Shown here one piece after another: positions 1 to 5,508 of a DNA stretch of 10,100 bases (its first letter is position 1; every line of letters begins with the position of its first letter). This stretch comes from Paramuribaculum sp. (GTDB lineage Bacteria; Bacteroidota; Bacteroidia; Bacteroidales; Muribaculaceae): NCBI GenBank assembly GCA_029062075.1, contig JAIDQW010000211.1, forward strand, positions 1-10,100, given 5' to 3'. The notes beneath the pieces were generated by a model. It worked only from the letters and a program-made list of their open reading frames with translations, did no database searches and was not told where the DNA came from. Made by a program: the position numbers and the translations under genes.

Positions 1-10
1 GGCGTTACCG

Positions 11-112
11 CGACCCCTACAGGGTCGAGATGTGTTATGTTCTTTATCCCCGGGGTTACGCTCGCGGTGCTCGCTCACCCCGGGCTAACTACAGCGAGCC
101 CCCTACGGGGAC
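11..112 (+). repeat. Solo REP arm (A'-H-A) of the first RAYT family
   Basis: Three palindromes lie in order. A hairpin at 11-27 has stem CGACCC/GGGTCG around CTACA. The large palindrome H at 49-84 has ends CCCGGGGT and ACCCCGGG. A triloop hairpin at 98-112 pairs GCCCCC with GGGGAC around TAC. From H to the second hairpin it is nearly identical to 857-920, the right arm of the RAYT at 325-786. The loop-to-H spacings (30 and 21 nt) match those of that arm (29 and 21). No transposase is visible to its left within the window, so it is either the right arm of another cassette outside the window or a dispersed REP doublet. Bases 113-217 hold nothing else I can name except a degraded hairpin near 161-175. 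Confidence 0.75.
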
Positions 113-217
113 GGGGTGGGGAAATGGTTTTGCGGAGGTTAATTAGAATGTCGGAGGATAGTCCGCGTAGGGTGCATGTCCCCAACCGACACCGAAGGAG
201 CGAATCGAAGGCGTAGT

Positions 218-317
218 GTCCGCGTAGCGGGCATGCCGTAAATAGCCCGGGGTGAGCGAGCGCAGCGAGTGTAACCCCGGGAACCCTGGCACCCGAAAAA
301 ATGTCCCCGTAGGGGGC
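218..317 (+). repeat. Left REP arm (A-H-A') of cassette 1
   Basis: A (218-232) pairs GTCCGC with GCGGGC around a GTA loop. H (246-281) has ends CCCGGGGT and ACCCCGGG and an inner asymmetric segment containing AGCGAGCGCAG (255-265). A' (303-317) pairs GTCCCC with GGGGGC around GTA. A and A' have the same loop but different stem bases on both strands, so base pairing is kept by compensatory change. A' ends 7 nt before the stop codon of the RAYT, so it would lie in the 3' untranslated part of the transcript. Confidence 0.8.
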
Positions 318-324
318 AAGCTAA

Positions 325-786
325 TCATTCCAAATCGGGAAACAAATATTTCTCGTCGAATTCTATTCCGCACCGCTCCAAATACATTTTAATTTCCTCC
401 TTTAATGATTTTCCCCGATGGTGGAAATCTTGATTGTTAATGTAATTTCTCACAATATCAACTTGAGAAGCACCGTATGAAAAACACCCATAACCCGATT
501 GCCATGCGAATCTACATTTAAGATGACAATTGTCAGATATAAATTTCCCGGAATTAATTTTTATATCTCTAACGAGGTCGGGAATGACTTCGGTGATTTT
601 ATAATTGATTAGAATATGGATGTGGTCTTGAGTTCCACCTATTGCGATTGGTTTATGACCGCGTGCCAGAAGCATTTTAGAAATATATGCCCAAATGCGC
701 GAAAGCCAAATAGTAGGCAGGAGATTTTCACGATTTTTTACCGCAAAGACGATATGAATAAAAACCGAAGAGTATGTGTTTGACAT
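325..786 (-). CDS. REP-associated tyrosine transposase (RAYT, Y1/HUH family)
   Basis: A single-strand DNA endonuclease-type transposase of the IS200-like Y1 superfamily. It is expected to cut and rejoin REP hairpins through a 5'-phosphotyrosine link. From the chosen start the protein is 153 residues, a usual length for TnpA-like proteins. Visible motifs are the HUH metal-binding motif in DHIHIL (His55 and His57), the N-terminal strand IHIVFAVKNR, the segment LVRDIK, and the catalytic tyrosine in RNYINNQ (Tyr115) followed by HH. The ATG at 786 aligns the N-terminus with the second RAYT (MSK start). An upstream in-frame ATG at 804 would add six residues but lies beyond the promoter-like TATATTTG box. 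There is no tnpB nearby. Flanking inverted REP arms support the RAYT assignment over a plain IS200. Overall similarity to the second RAYT is clear in motifs but low elsewhere, so the two are old paralogues or separate arrivals. Confidence 0.88.
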   Translation of the reverse strand: MSNTYSSVFIHIVFAVKNRENLLPTIWLSRIWAYISKMLLARGHKPIAIGGTQDHIHILINYKITEVIPDLVRDIKINSGKFISDNCHLKCRFAWQSGYGCFSYGASQVDIVRNYINNQDFHHRGKSLKEEIKMYLERCGIEFDEKYLFPDLE

Positions 787-790
787 GGTG

Positions 791-798
791 CAAATATA
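791..798 (-). promoter_or_regulatory. -7 box TATATTTG for RAYT 1
   Basis: The minus strand reads TATATTTG, matching the Bacteroidetes TAnnTTTG -7 consensus. Only four bases (CACC) separate it from the ATG at 786. If used, transcription would begin at or just around the start codon, giving a leaderless or nearly leaderless message. No clear -33 TTTG partner was found. Confidence 0.45.
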
Positions 799-820
799 AT
801 ACATTTATTTTGTGCAGCAT

Positions 821-920
821 GCCCCCTACGGGGACATTCTACCGTTTTGTTTTATTCCCGGGGTTACGTTCGCTATGCTCGCTCACCCCGGGCTAACTAC
901 AGCGAGCCCCCTACGGGGAC
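821..920 (-). repeat. Right REP arm (A'-H-A) of cassette 1
   Basis: This is the inverted counterpart of 218-317. A' (821-835) and A (906-920) are the same 15-base hairpin with a TAC loop on the plus strand. H is at 857-892. Read on the minus strand, each small hairpin is followed by GCTG starting nine bases after the triloop. The arm lies upstream of the RAYT promoter box, so A' at 821-835 is close to the -33 region and could affect RAYT transcription. Confidence 0.8.
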
Positions 921-935
921 GGGAGGAAAATTGTC

Positions 936-1297
936 ATAGGGGGACTTATTGATGCATCCTGTCCGTACTCTGCCGGAGCACAGCGGCGCACCTCCGGTGC
1001 TATCCTTAGCCAGTGGGGGTGTCTGACATGATGCATCCTGTCCGTACTCTGCCGGAGCACAGCGGCGCACCTTTGGTGCTATCCTTCATCTGTGGTGGTG
1101 TCTGACATGATGCATCCTGTCCGTACTCTGCCGGAGCACAGCGGCGCACCTTTGGTGCTATCCTTCATCTGTGGTGGTGTCTGACATGATGCATCCTGTC
1201 CGTACTCTGCCGGAGCACAGCGGCGCACCTCCGGTGCTATCCTTCGCCAGTGGTGGGGGGCTTATTGATGCATCCTGTCCGTACTCTGCCGGAGCAC
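936..1297. repeat. 79-bp tandem repeat array, left block
   Basis: Units start at 951, 1030, 1109, 1188 and 1267 (last one partial, to about 1297), with an exact 79-base period. Each complete unit holds a triloop hairpin, GCACC/GGTGC around TCC or TTT, at 988-1000, 1067-1079, 1146-1158 and 1225-1237. Boundaries at 1025-1042, 1104-1121 and 1183-1200 carry an 18-bp palindrome with one mismatched pair around GATGCATC. Boundaries 951 and 1267 keep only the 8-bp core and are preceded by CTTATT. Unit differences are confined mainly to the hairpin loop and to the GT-rich stretch before the boundary. Open frames through the array are repeat-derived and not credible genes. Copy 5 carries a duplicated GGAGCAC at 1291-1304 where it breaks off. 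Confidence 0.9.
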
Positions 1298-1368
1298 GGA
1301 GCACAGAGGCTCGCATGAGGAAATGACCACGTGGTGGCTGGGTTGTCGTCACGGAGGGGAAAGAGCAG

Positions 1369-1471
1369 TGAGCTCCGCAGGAGCGATTCTGTGAGTAACC
1401 CCAGCCAAGCGATAGCGCAGGCTGGGGATAGTGCCGCCTCATGTAGTGAGCCTCGGAGAGGCGATGCTGTG
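1369..1471 (+). repeat. Left REP arm (A-H-A') of cassette 2
   Basis: A is GCTCC/GGAGC around GCA. A' is GCCTC/GAGGC around GGA. Both are preceded by GTGA and followed by CGAT, one variable base, then CTGTG, so the flanks are the same while the stems have changed in a paired way. H (1399-1427) pairs CCCCAGCC with GGCTGGGG around a 13-base segment containing AGCGATAGCGCA. The arm ends 4 nt before the RAYT stop codon. Confidence 0.8.
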
Positions 1472-1475
1472 TGAA

Positions 1476-1925
1476 CTACCTAAGGTCTCCCGGCAGATAA
1501 TCATATCCCGACTGCCTCAACATCTCGCCGAATTCTTCATCGAGGCTCTTCCCGAGATGATGTTTCTTTTGGCTGTTGATGTACTCAATGACAGCAGACT
1601 TTTCATCAAAACGGATTGTAGAAGCATAGTATTCCGATGCCCATGAAGTGAAATGAGGGAACTCACCGGATAACTTAATCCACCTGCTTGACCGACTTTT
1701 TATATCTCTCACGAGAGTTGAAAGTGCGGTTGTCGGATTCAGATTGAGCAGTATGTGAACATGGTTGGCAATTCCACCTATCCGTAATAAGGATGACCCG
1801 GAAGATTTAATCACAGACCATATAAAACGGTACAATTTTTCTTCGTTGGGTTGAGGGATTGTCATTTCTCTGTTCTTGGTTACAAAAACGATATGATATA
1901 ATGCTGTTACTTTACTCATGGTCAT
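1476..1925 (-). CDS. REP-associated tyrosine transposase (RAYT, Y1/HUH family)
   Basis: The second Y1-type HUH nuclease in the window, 149 residues. Visible motifs are the N-terminal strand YHIVFVTKNRE, the HUH motif NHVHILL (His55, His57), LVRDIKSRSS (71-80) and the catalytic tyrosine in EYINSQKKHH (Tyr115). The same order and spacing are seen in the other RAYT. The ATG at 1919 (MSKVTALYHIVF) is an alternative start two codons in and aligns with the other RAYT; the first ATG is kept here. No Shine-Dalgarno site is seen, as is common in Bacteroidetes. The gene sits between inverted REP arms whose hairpins differ in sequence from those of cassette 1, as expected if each RAYT recognises its own REP family. 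No tnpB or other passenger gene is present. Confidence 0.88.
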   Translation of the reverse strand: MTMSKVTALYHIVFVTKNREMTIPQPNEEKLYRFIWSVIKSSGSSLLRIGGIANHVHILLNLNPTTALSTLVRDIKSRSSRWIKLSGEFPHFTSWASEYYASTIRFDEKSAVIEYINSQKKHHLGKSLDEEFGEMLRQSGYDYLPGDLR

Positions 1926-1936
1926 TGATTTTATGA

Positions 1937-1944
1937 CAAAGATA
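1937..1944 (-). promoter_or_regulatory. -7 box TATCTTTG for RAYT 2
   Basis: The minus strand reads TATCTTTG, a full match to TAnnTTTG, 11 bases upstream of the ATG at 1925. The expected leader is only a few bases. The A' hairpin of the right arm (1964-1976) lies about 20 bases upstream, around the expected -33 region. Confidence 0.5.
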
Positions 1945-1954
1945 ATAATATTAC

Positions 1955-2057
1955 CACAGCATCGCCTCTCCGAGGCTCAGTATTTTTTTTATGGCTCCTT
2001 ATCCCCAGCCTGCGCTCCGCTTGGCTGGGGTTATTCACAGCGGCGCACCTTTGGTGC
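1955..2057 (-). repeat. Right REP arm (A'-H-A) of cassette 2, fused to array
   Basis: A' (1964-1976, GCCTC/GAGGC with TCC loop on the plus strand) and H (2003-2030, CCCCAGCC/GGCTGGGG) mirror the left arm. The outer hairpin at 2045-2057 (GCACC TTT GGTGC) belongs to the first right-hand unit of the 79-bp array. Its loop centre is 21 nt from H, exactly as for A in the other three arms. The A' loop to H distance is 33 nt, against 29 elsewhere. Confidence 0.75.
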
Positions 2058-2184
2058 TATCCTTCATCTGTGGGGGTGTCTGACATGATGCATCCTGTCT
2101 CTACTCTGCCGGAGCACAGCGGCGCACCTCCGGTGCTATCCTTCACCAGTGGGGGTGTTTGACATGATGCATCATGTCCGTACT
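2036..2184. repeat. 79-bp tandem repeat array, right block
   Basis: The array resumes in mid-unit at CACAG (2036), with unit boundaries at 2087 and 2166, in the same 79-base period. Hairpins are at 2045-2057 (TTT loop) and 2124-2136 (TCC loop). The last boundary, 2161-2178, is a perfect 18-bp palindrome, GACATGATG followed by CATCATGTC. Similarity fades at about 2184, four bases before the rnhB stop codon. No separate intrinsic terminator is seen between rnhB and the array. Confidence 0.88.
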
Positions 2185-2187
2185 GTT

Positions 2188-2787
2188 CTAATCCTGTGGG
2201 AGGAGGCGGAAGGTGGTGCGGTGGAGGGGGGTTGGTCCGAGCTGGGCAATGGCTTGCCGGTGGGCTGCTGTGGGGTAGCCTTTGTTGATTTGCCATCCGT
2301 AGCCGGGGTATTGTTCAGCGAGGCGGGTCATCTCCTCGTCGCGGTGTGTTTTTGCGAGAATGGATGCTGCGGCGATGTTGGCATATTTGGCATCGCCTTT
2401 CACAATGGGTGTGAATGGGATGTTTCTGAAAGGTTTGAATCTGTTTCCGTCAACGATAATGTGCTGTGGCTCCACGGTGAGCGCTTCCAGCGCGCGGTGC
2501 ATTGCGAGAAATGATGCCTGAAGAATGTTAATCTCATCTATTTCCTTTGGTGAAACCACTCCCACCGCCCATGCTATTGCGGATTCTTCGATAATGGGCC
2601 GGAGCTCTTCGCGCTGTTTTTCAGTGAGTTTCTTGGAGTCGTTTAGCAGCGGGTGGTAGAATGATTGGGGCAAAATCACGGCGGCGGCATACACCGGTCC
2701 TGCGAGGCATCCTCGTCCGGCTTCATCACATCCGGCTTCAATGAGCGAGGGGGTGTGACAGTTGAGGAGTGATGGGGTTTTGGTCAT
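2188..2787 (-). CDS. rnhB: Ribonuclease HII
   Basis: Cleaves the RNA strand of RNA/DNA hybrids and starts removal of single ribonucleotides misincorporated in DNA; cytoplasmic. The protein is 199 residues, a normal length. The N-terminal signature GCDEAGRG is at 19-26, with catalytic Asp21 and Glu22. VDGNR (112-116) supplies the third acid, Asp113. [21 protein letters not shown] (about 131-151) holds the helix with the fourth acid, Asp150. The C-terminal segment HRTTFRLL is usual for the family. The start codon overlaps the stop of the upstream response regulator gene as ATGA, so the two are very likely one operon with coupled translation. The stop codon borders the 79-bp repeat array, which must form the 3' end of the transcript unless processing intervenes. 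Confidence 0.96.
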   Translation of the reverse strand: MTKTPSLLNCHTPSLIEAGCDEAGRGCLAGPVYAAAVILPQSFYHPLLNDSKKLTEKQREELRPIIEESAIAWAVGVVSPKEIDEINILQASFLAMHRALEALTVEPQHIIVDGNRFKPFRNIPFTPIVKGDAKYANIAAASILAKTHRDEEMTRLAEQYPGYGWQINKGYPTAAHRQAIAQLGPTPLHRTTFRLLPQD

Positions 2788-3491
2788 TCAATGAATCCGT
2801 AGCCGAAGCCCTGACGGTTGACGATATTTTTACCGTATTCTTCGAGTTTTTTTCTGAGTCGTGAAATGTTGGTGTCAACTGCTCTTTCCGATGCTCCTTC
2901 CTCTTCCCATGCTTCGTGGATAATCTCCGCTCTATCAAAGAATTGGTTGCGGTGACGCAGAAACATTGCGAGAATGAGGTACTCTGTGGGTGTCAGTGAT
3001 ATTTTTCTGTCGGCGATAGAAACCACAGATGTGGAGAAGTCGATGGACAGGTCCTTGTACTTCATGACATTGCTCATGCGTCGCGCGGTAGCCATTCGTC
3101 TTCTGAGCACCGAGCGCACTCTTGCCACGAGCTCTCTTGCGGAGAATGGTTTGACAATATAGTCGTCGGCTCCGGCATCGAGCGCTTCAACAACTCTGTC
3201 CTCGTTGTCGTCCGCAGAAATGACAATTAGCGGTACATTTCTTGTTTCCGAGCGGTCTCTGAGCTCTCTGGCAAACCTGATTCCGTTGAATTCGTCAGCC
3301 ATGAGGTCGAAAAGAATGAGGTGGTATGAACCGATGGGGTGTGAGAGTGCCTCCTGTGCGGTATGAGCAATATCCACAGCATATCCTTCGTTCTGAAATT
3401 TATATTGCAGAAGTTCACAAATCATACTGTCGGCATCTACAATGAGAAGCCGTGCAGAGGGGATATTTCCGGTATTTTTTACTTCCGGCAT
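2784..3491 (-). CDS. OmpR/PhoB-type response regulator, orphan
   Basis: A DNA-binding transcription regulator of two-component type, 235 residues. The receiver domain spans about 12-130. The expected phosphoacceptor is Asp62 in LILFDLM, the switch Ser is Ser92 (VISAD) and the conserved Lys is Lys114 (VKPF). The winged-helix effector domain spans about 145-235, with the recognition helix region [15 protein letters not shown] and the closing hairpin GFGYGF. The acidic pocket reads LIVDAD: by alignment with CheY and PhoB the second, Mg-binding acid is Ala20, although Asp19 and Asp21 flank it. No histidine kinase gene is adjacent. A TAATTTTG box lies about 47 nt upstream of the ATG. The target genes cannot be told from the sequence; co-expression with rnhB is indicated by the ATGA overlap. 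Confidence 0.93.
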   Translation of the reverse strand: MPEVKNTGNIPSARLLIVDADSMICELLQYKFQNEGYAVDIAHTAQEALSHPIGSYHLILFDLMADEFNGIRFARELRDRSETRNVPLIVISADDNEDRVVEALDAGADDYIVKPFSARELVARVRSVLRRRMATARRMSNVMKYKDLSIDFSTSVVSIADRKISLTPTEYLILAMFLRHRNQFFDRAEIIHEAWEEEGASERAVDTNISRLRKKLEEYGKNIVNRQGFGYGFIE

Positions 3492-3538
3492 AGTGTGAAG
3501 TGATGAACGAAGGAGTGTTAAATGCTATATTTGCGATA

Positions 3539-3546
3539 CAAAATTA
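3539..3546 (-). promoter_or_regulatory. -7 box TAATTTTG for response regulator-rnhB
   Basis: The minus strand reads TAATTTTG, matching TAnnTTTG. This would give a leader of about 40 nt before the ATG at 3491, consistent with a promoter of its own for the two-gene operon. A -33 element is not clear. Confidence 0.45.
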
Positions 3547-3567
3547 ACATTTAAGTGCGAGTGAAAC

Positions 3568-3593
3568 ATCGGCAGATATGAATTGTTGCCGAT
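3568..3593. other. Inverted repeat ATCGGCA/TGCCGAT
   Basis: A perfect 7-bp inverted repeat with a 12-base spacer lies in the 152-base gap between the phosphate transporter and the response regulator, 22 bases upstream of the TAATTTTG box. No T-run follows on either strand, so it is a poor intrinsic terminator. It could be an operator for the regulator operon or a weak 3' hairpin of the transporter transcript. Confidence 0.35.
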
Positions 3594-3643
3594 TTGTCAC
3601 ATAAAATTAACGCGGTTGTAATATGTGGTTCTGCTTGTAGAGT

Positions 3644-5464
3644 TTACGCCGGTACCGAGCGGACCTGCTCCCTGACAGCATCAACGACATTGATGATGTA
3701 GTCGCCGGTTTTTTCGAGGTCAGCGATAAGGTCCATGTAGTAGATACCCGCCTGATACTCATAATGCTTGGAGTTGATGTTCTCGATATTTGCAGTCCGG
3801 AGCTGGTTGCGGAAATTGTTGATTTCGCGCTCTTTGTTGTAGGAGACGATGATTTCCTGCTCGCGGGCGTGGTCGATGTTGGAGAGGAGTTTGACCATCT
3901 GGGTCATAGCGCTTTCCACATAGCCGAACATAGAGTCGATGTTGGCATATATCTCGTCGTTGAACACCACATGGCTCTGCTGTTTGCGGATGAGAATTTT
4001 TCCGGCTCCAACGCAGCAGTCAGCGATGCTTTCTATTTCGCTGACCATCCGGAGCATTCGGGCTATTTTGAGCTTACCTTCATTGGAGAGCCTGCCCTCG
4101 GAGCAACGGTTGAGGTAGTGGGCAATCTCAATTTCCATGCGGTCGGAAATGTCCTCGTATTTTTCAAGCCGTGAGAACATGTTTGCAAACTCCTCTGAGT
4201 CGTCCTTCATGTGGAGGAGCTTCTGCGCCATTCCAATCATTCGCTGCACCCTTTCGGCGAATACGGCTATCTCTTTCTCTGCCTGCGCGATATTGAGCTC
4301 GGAAGCGTTCATGAGACCGCCGGAAATGAATTTGAGCTGGAATTCCTCGTCCTCCTTGTGCTTAGCGGGCACGAGTTTTTCAACGAGCTTGACATATAAT
4401 TTCGTAAACCATATCATTATTGACAGGTTGACGAGATTGGAGACGGTGTGGAAAATAGACATGCCGAATGACACGCTCATCTGGAGGACAGCCACGCGGG
4501 CAACGGCGGAATTGTCGGAGAACATAGTTCCGTCAAAGAGGTGGTTGTATGTGTCGGGGTCGGTGCTTCGTATCTCGTTGACAAACTTATAGAGTGTCTC
4601 CGGATTACCCTGTCCGATAGCCTCTGTTATCCAGGCAGATAGATTTACAAACGGATTAAAGACGCATAGCATCCATGCGACACCGAACACATTAAACATC
4701 AGGTGCCCCATCGCGGTGCGCTTCGCGGCAACGTTTCCGCTGAGTGAAGCGAGCAACGGTGTGGCTGTTGTGCCTATGTGAGAGCCGAGTACAATGGCGC
4801 AAGCGAGTTCAAAAGGAATCCAGCCCTTTGAGCACATTATAAGGGTGATGGCAAATGTGGCGGCGGAGGACTGGATGATTGCTGTGAGTATAATACCTGT
4901 GAGCACGAAAATGAGTACCGATCCAAATCCCATGTCGGAATAGCTCTGGAGGAATGCAAACATCTGGGGATTGCTCTGCATGTCAGGCACATATTTGCTG
5001 ATCATGTCGAGACCCATGAAGAGGAATGCGAAGCCGATGAGGAACTCACCGATAGATTTGTTCCGGCTCTTTTTGGTGAATAGAAGAGGTATTGCCAGAC
5101 CTATAAGCGGCAGGACGAATGCCGAGATGTTGACTTTGAATCCGAAAAGGGCGATAATCCATGCGGTGAAGGTGGTGCCGACATTTGCACCCATAATCAC
5201 AGCCATAGACTGTGCGAGAGACATGAGTCCAGCGTTAACGAAGCTCACCACCATCACGGTGCTGGCAGAGGAGCTTTGAATGAGTGCGGTGATGAGAAAA
5301 CCTGTGAGAGTACCGGTGAAGCGGTTTCGGGTCATGGCGGAGAGAATGTTTCGCAGACGGTCTCCGGCGGCTTTCTGTAGTCCTTCACTCATTACTTTCA
5401 TGCCGTAAAGGAACAATCCTACGGCACCTAACAGACCAAGAAAGTCTAAAAAGCTGTAACTCAT
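3644..5464 (-). CDS. Na/Pi cotransporter family protein with PhoU-like domain
   Basis: An inner-membrane sodium-dependent phosphate carrier of the NptA/YjbB type (PF02690 family), 606 residues. The membrane half (about 5-365) contains the duplicated family signature: QSSSAST at 63-69 with GANVGTT at 92-98, and QSSAAT at 198-203 with GSHIGTT at 228-234. Several hydrophobic segments are seen between 5 and 360. The C-terminal part (about 380-600) is soluble, helical and charged, like the PhoU-type domain fused to many bacterial members. It is expected to sit in the cytoplasm and tune transport. No pst or phoU genes are near. The gene has its own promoter-like box at 5498-5505 and a leader of about 33 nt. 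Substrate specificity is by family; direction of transport (uptake or export) cannot be decided from sequence. Confidence 0.93.
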   Translation of the reverse strand: MSYSFLDFLGLLGAVGLFLYGMKVMSEGLQKAAGDRLRNILSAMTRNRFTGTLTGFLITALIQSSSASTVMVVSFVNAGLMSLAQSMAVIMGANVGTTFTAWIIALFGFKVNISAFVLPLIGLAIPLLFTKKSRNKSIGEFLIGFAFLFMGLDMISKYVPDMQSNPQMFAFLQSYSDMGFGSVLIFVLTGIILTAIIQSSAATFAITLIMCSKGWIPFELACAIVLGSHIGTTATPLLASLSGNVAAKRTAMGHLMFNVFGVAWMLCVFNPFVNLSAWITEAIGQGNPETLYKFVNEIRSTDPDTYNHLFDGTMFSDNSAVARVAVLQMSVSFGMSIFHTVSNLVNLSIMIWFTKLYVKLVEKLVPAKHKEDEEFQLKFISGGLMNASELNIAQAEKEIAVFAERVQRMIGMAQKLLHMKDDSEEFANMFSRLEKYEDISDRMEIEIAHYLNRCSEGRLSNEGKLKIARMLRMVSEIESIADCCVGAGKILIRKQQSHVVFNDEIYANIDSMFGYVESAMTQMVKLLSNIDHAREQEIIVSYNKEREINNFRNQLRTANIENINSKHYEYQAGIYYMDLIADLEKTGDYIINVVDAVREQVRSVPA

Positions 5465-5497
5465 GTGTTAATGTAACAGTGGGTTATGATTTGATTA

Positions 5498-5505
5498 CAA
5501 AGATA
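5498..5505 (-). promoter_or_regulatory. -7 box TATCTTTG for Na/Pi transporter
   Basis: The minus strand reads TATCTTTG, a full TAnnTTTG match, 33 bases upstream of the ATG at 5464. The inverted repeat at 5509-5528 lies just upstream of it. Confidence 0.55.
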
Positions 5506-5508
5506 AAA

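Larger units (their letters stand above)
218..920 (-). mobile_element. RAYT cassette 1: A-H-A' / RAYT / A'-H-A
   Basis: A minus-strand Y1 transposase gene is bracketed by inverted copies of one three-hairpin arm. The left arm is A 218-232, H 246-281 and A' 303-317. The right arm is A' 821-835, H 857-892 and A 906-920. A-to-H gaps are 13 nt on both sides and H-to-A' gaps are 21 nt on both sides, so the cassette is an almost exact mirror image around the gene. The innermost 18 bp (301-318 and 820-837) are a perfect inverted repeat. REP-flanked RAYT genes are known in bacteria and are thought to be largely non-mobile resident genes that spread REPs. Whether this cassette moves as a unit cannot be told from one copy. 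Confidence 0.7.
1369..2057 (-). mobile_element. RAYT cassette 2: A-H-A' / RAYT / A'-H-A
   Basis: This is a second mirror-symmetric REP cassette. Left arm hairpins are A 1372-1384, H 1399-1427 and A' 1450-1462. Right arm hairpins are A' 1964-1976, H 2003-2030 and A 2045-2057. The inner inverted repeat (1448-1471 and 1955-1978) is 24 bp and perfect. The outer one (1389-1430 and 2000-2040) is about 41 bp with one substitution and a small indel. The right outer A is itself a unit of the 79-bp array, and the array continues on both sides, so the cassette lies inside the array. CACAG is present at both junctions (1302-1306 and 2036-2040). Bases 1307-1368 are unlike the array and I cannot assign them. 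Confidence 0.7.

Noticed and set aside
161..175. Further A hairpin with GTA loop
   Set aside because: The stem pairs poorly and there is no H at the fixed distance; at most a decayed copy.
143..373. Minus-strand open frame of 76 codons
   Set aside because: It runs through the left REP arm and the 3' end of the first RAYT; the peptide only reflects the palindromes.
1302..1320. Another A-type hairpin after CACAG in the broken array copy
   Set aside because: Only a 3-bp CTC/GAG stem forms and the trailing bases do not match; too weak to call.
1158..1442. Minus-strand open frame of 94 codons
   Set aside because: It is a translation of the tandem repeat and the left REP arm and shares its peptide with the frame at 2057-2296; no start context or protein family.
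325..1925. Complete IS200/IS605 elements
   Set aside because: There is no tnpB, and the flanks are mirror-inverted REP arms, unlike the asymmetric ends of IS200/IS605.
951..2184. CRISPR array
   Set aside because: The 79-bp units join end to end with no unique spacers between constant repeats, and no cas genes are near.
936..2184. Retron, integron attC array or toxin-antitoxin system
   Set aside because: No reverse transcriptase, integrase or paired small toxin gene is seen; the only enzymes here are the two Y1 transposases.
2057..2514. Open frames on both strands over the rnhB 3' end
   Set aside because: They are repeat-derived or shadows of rnhB.
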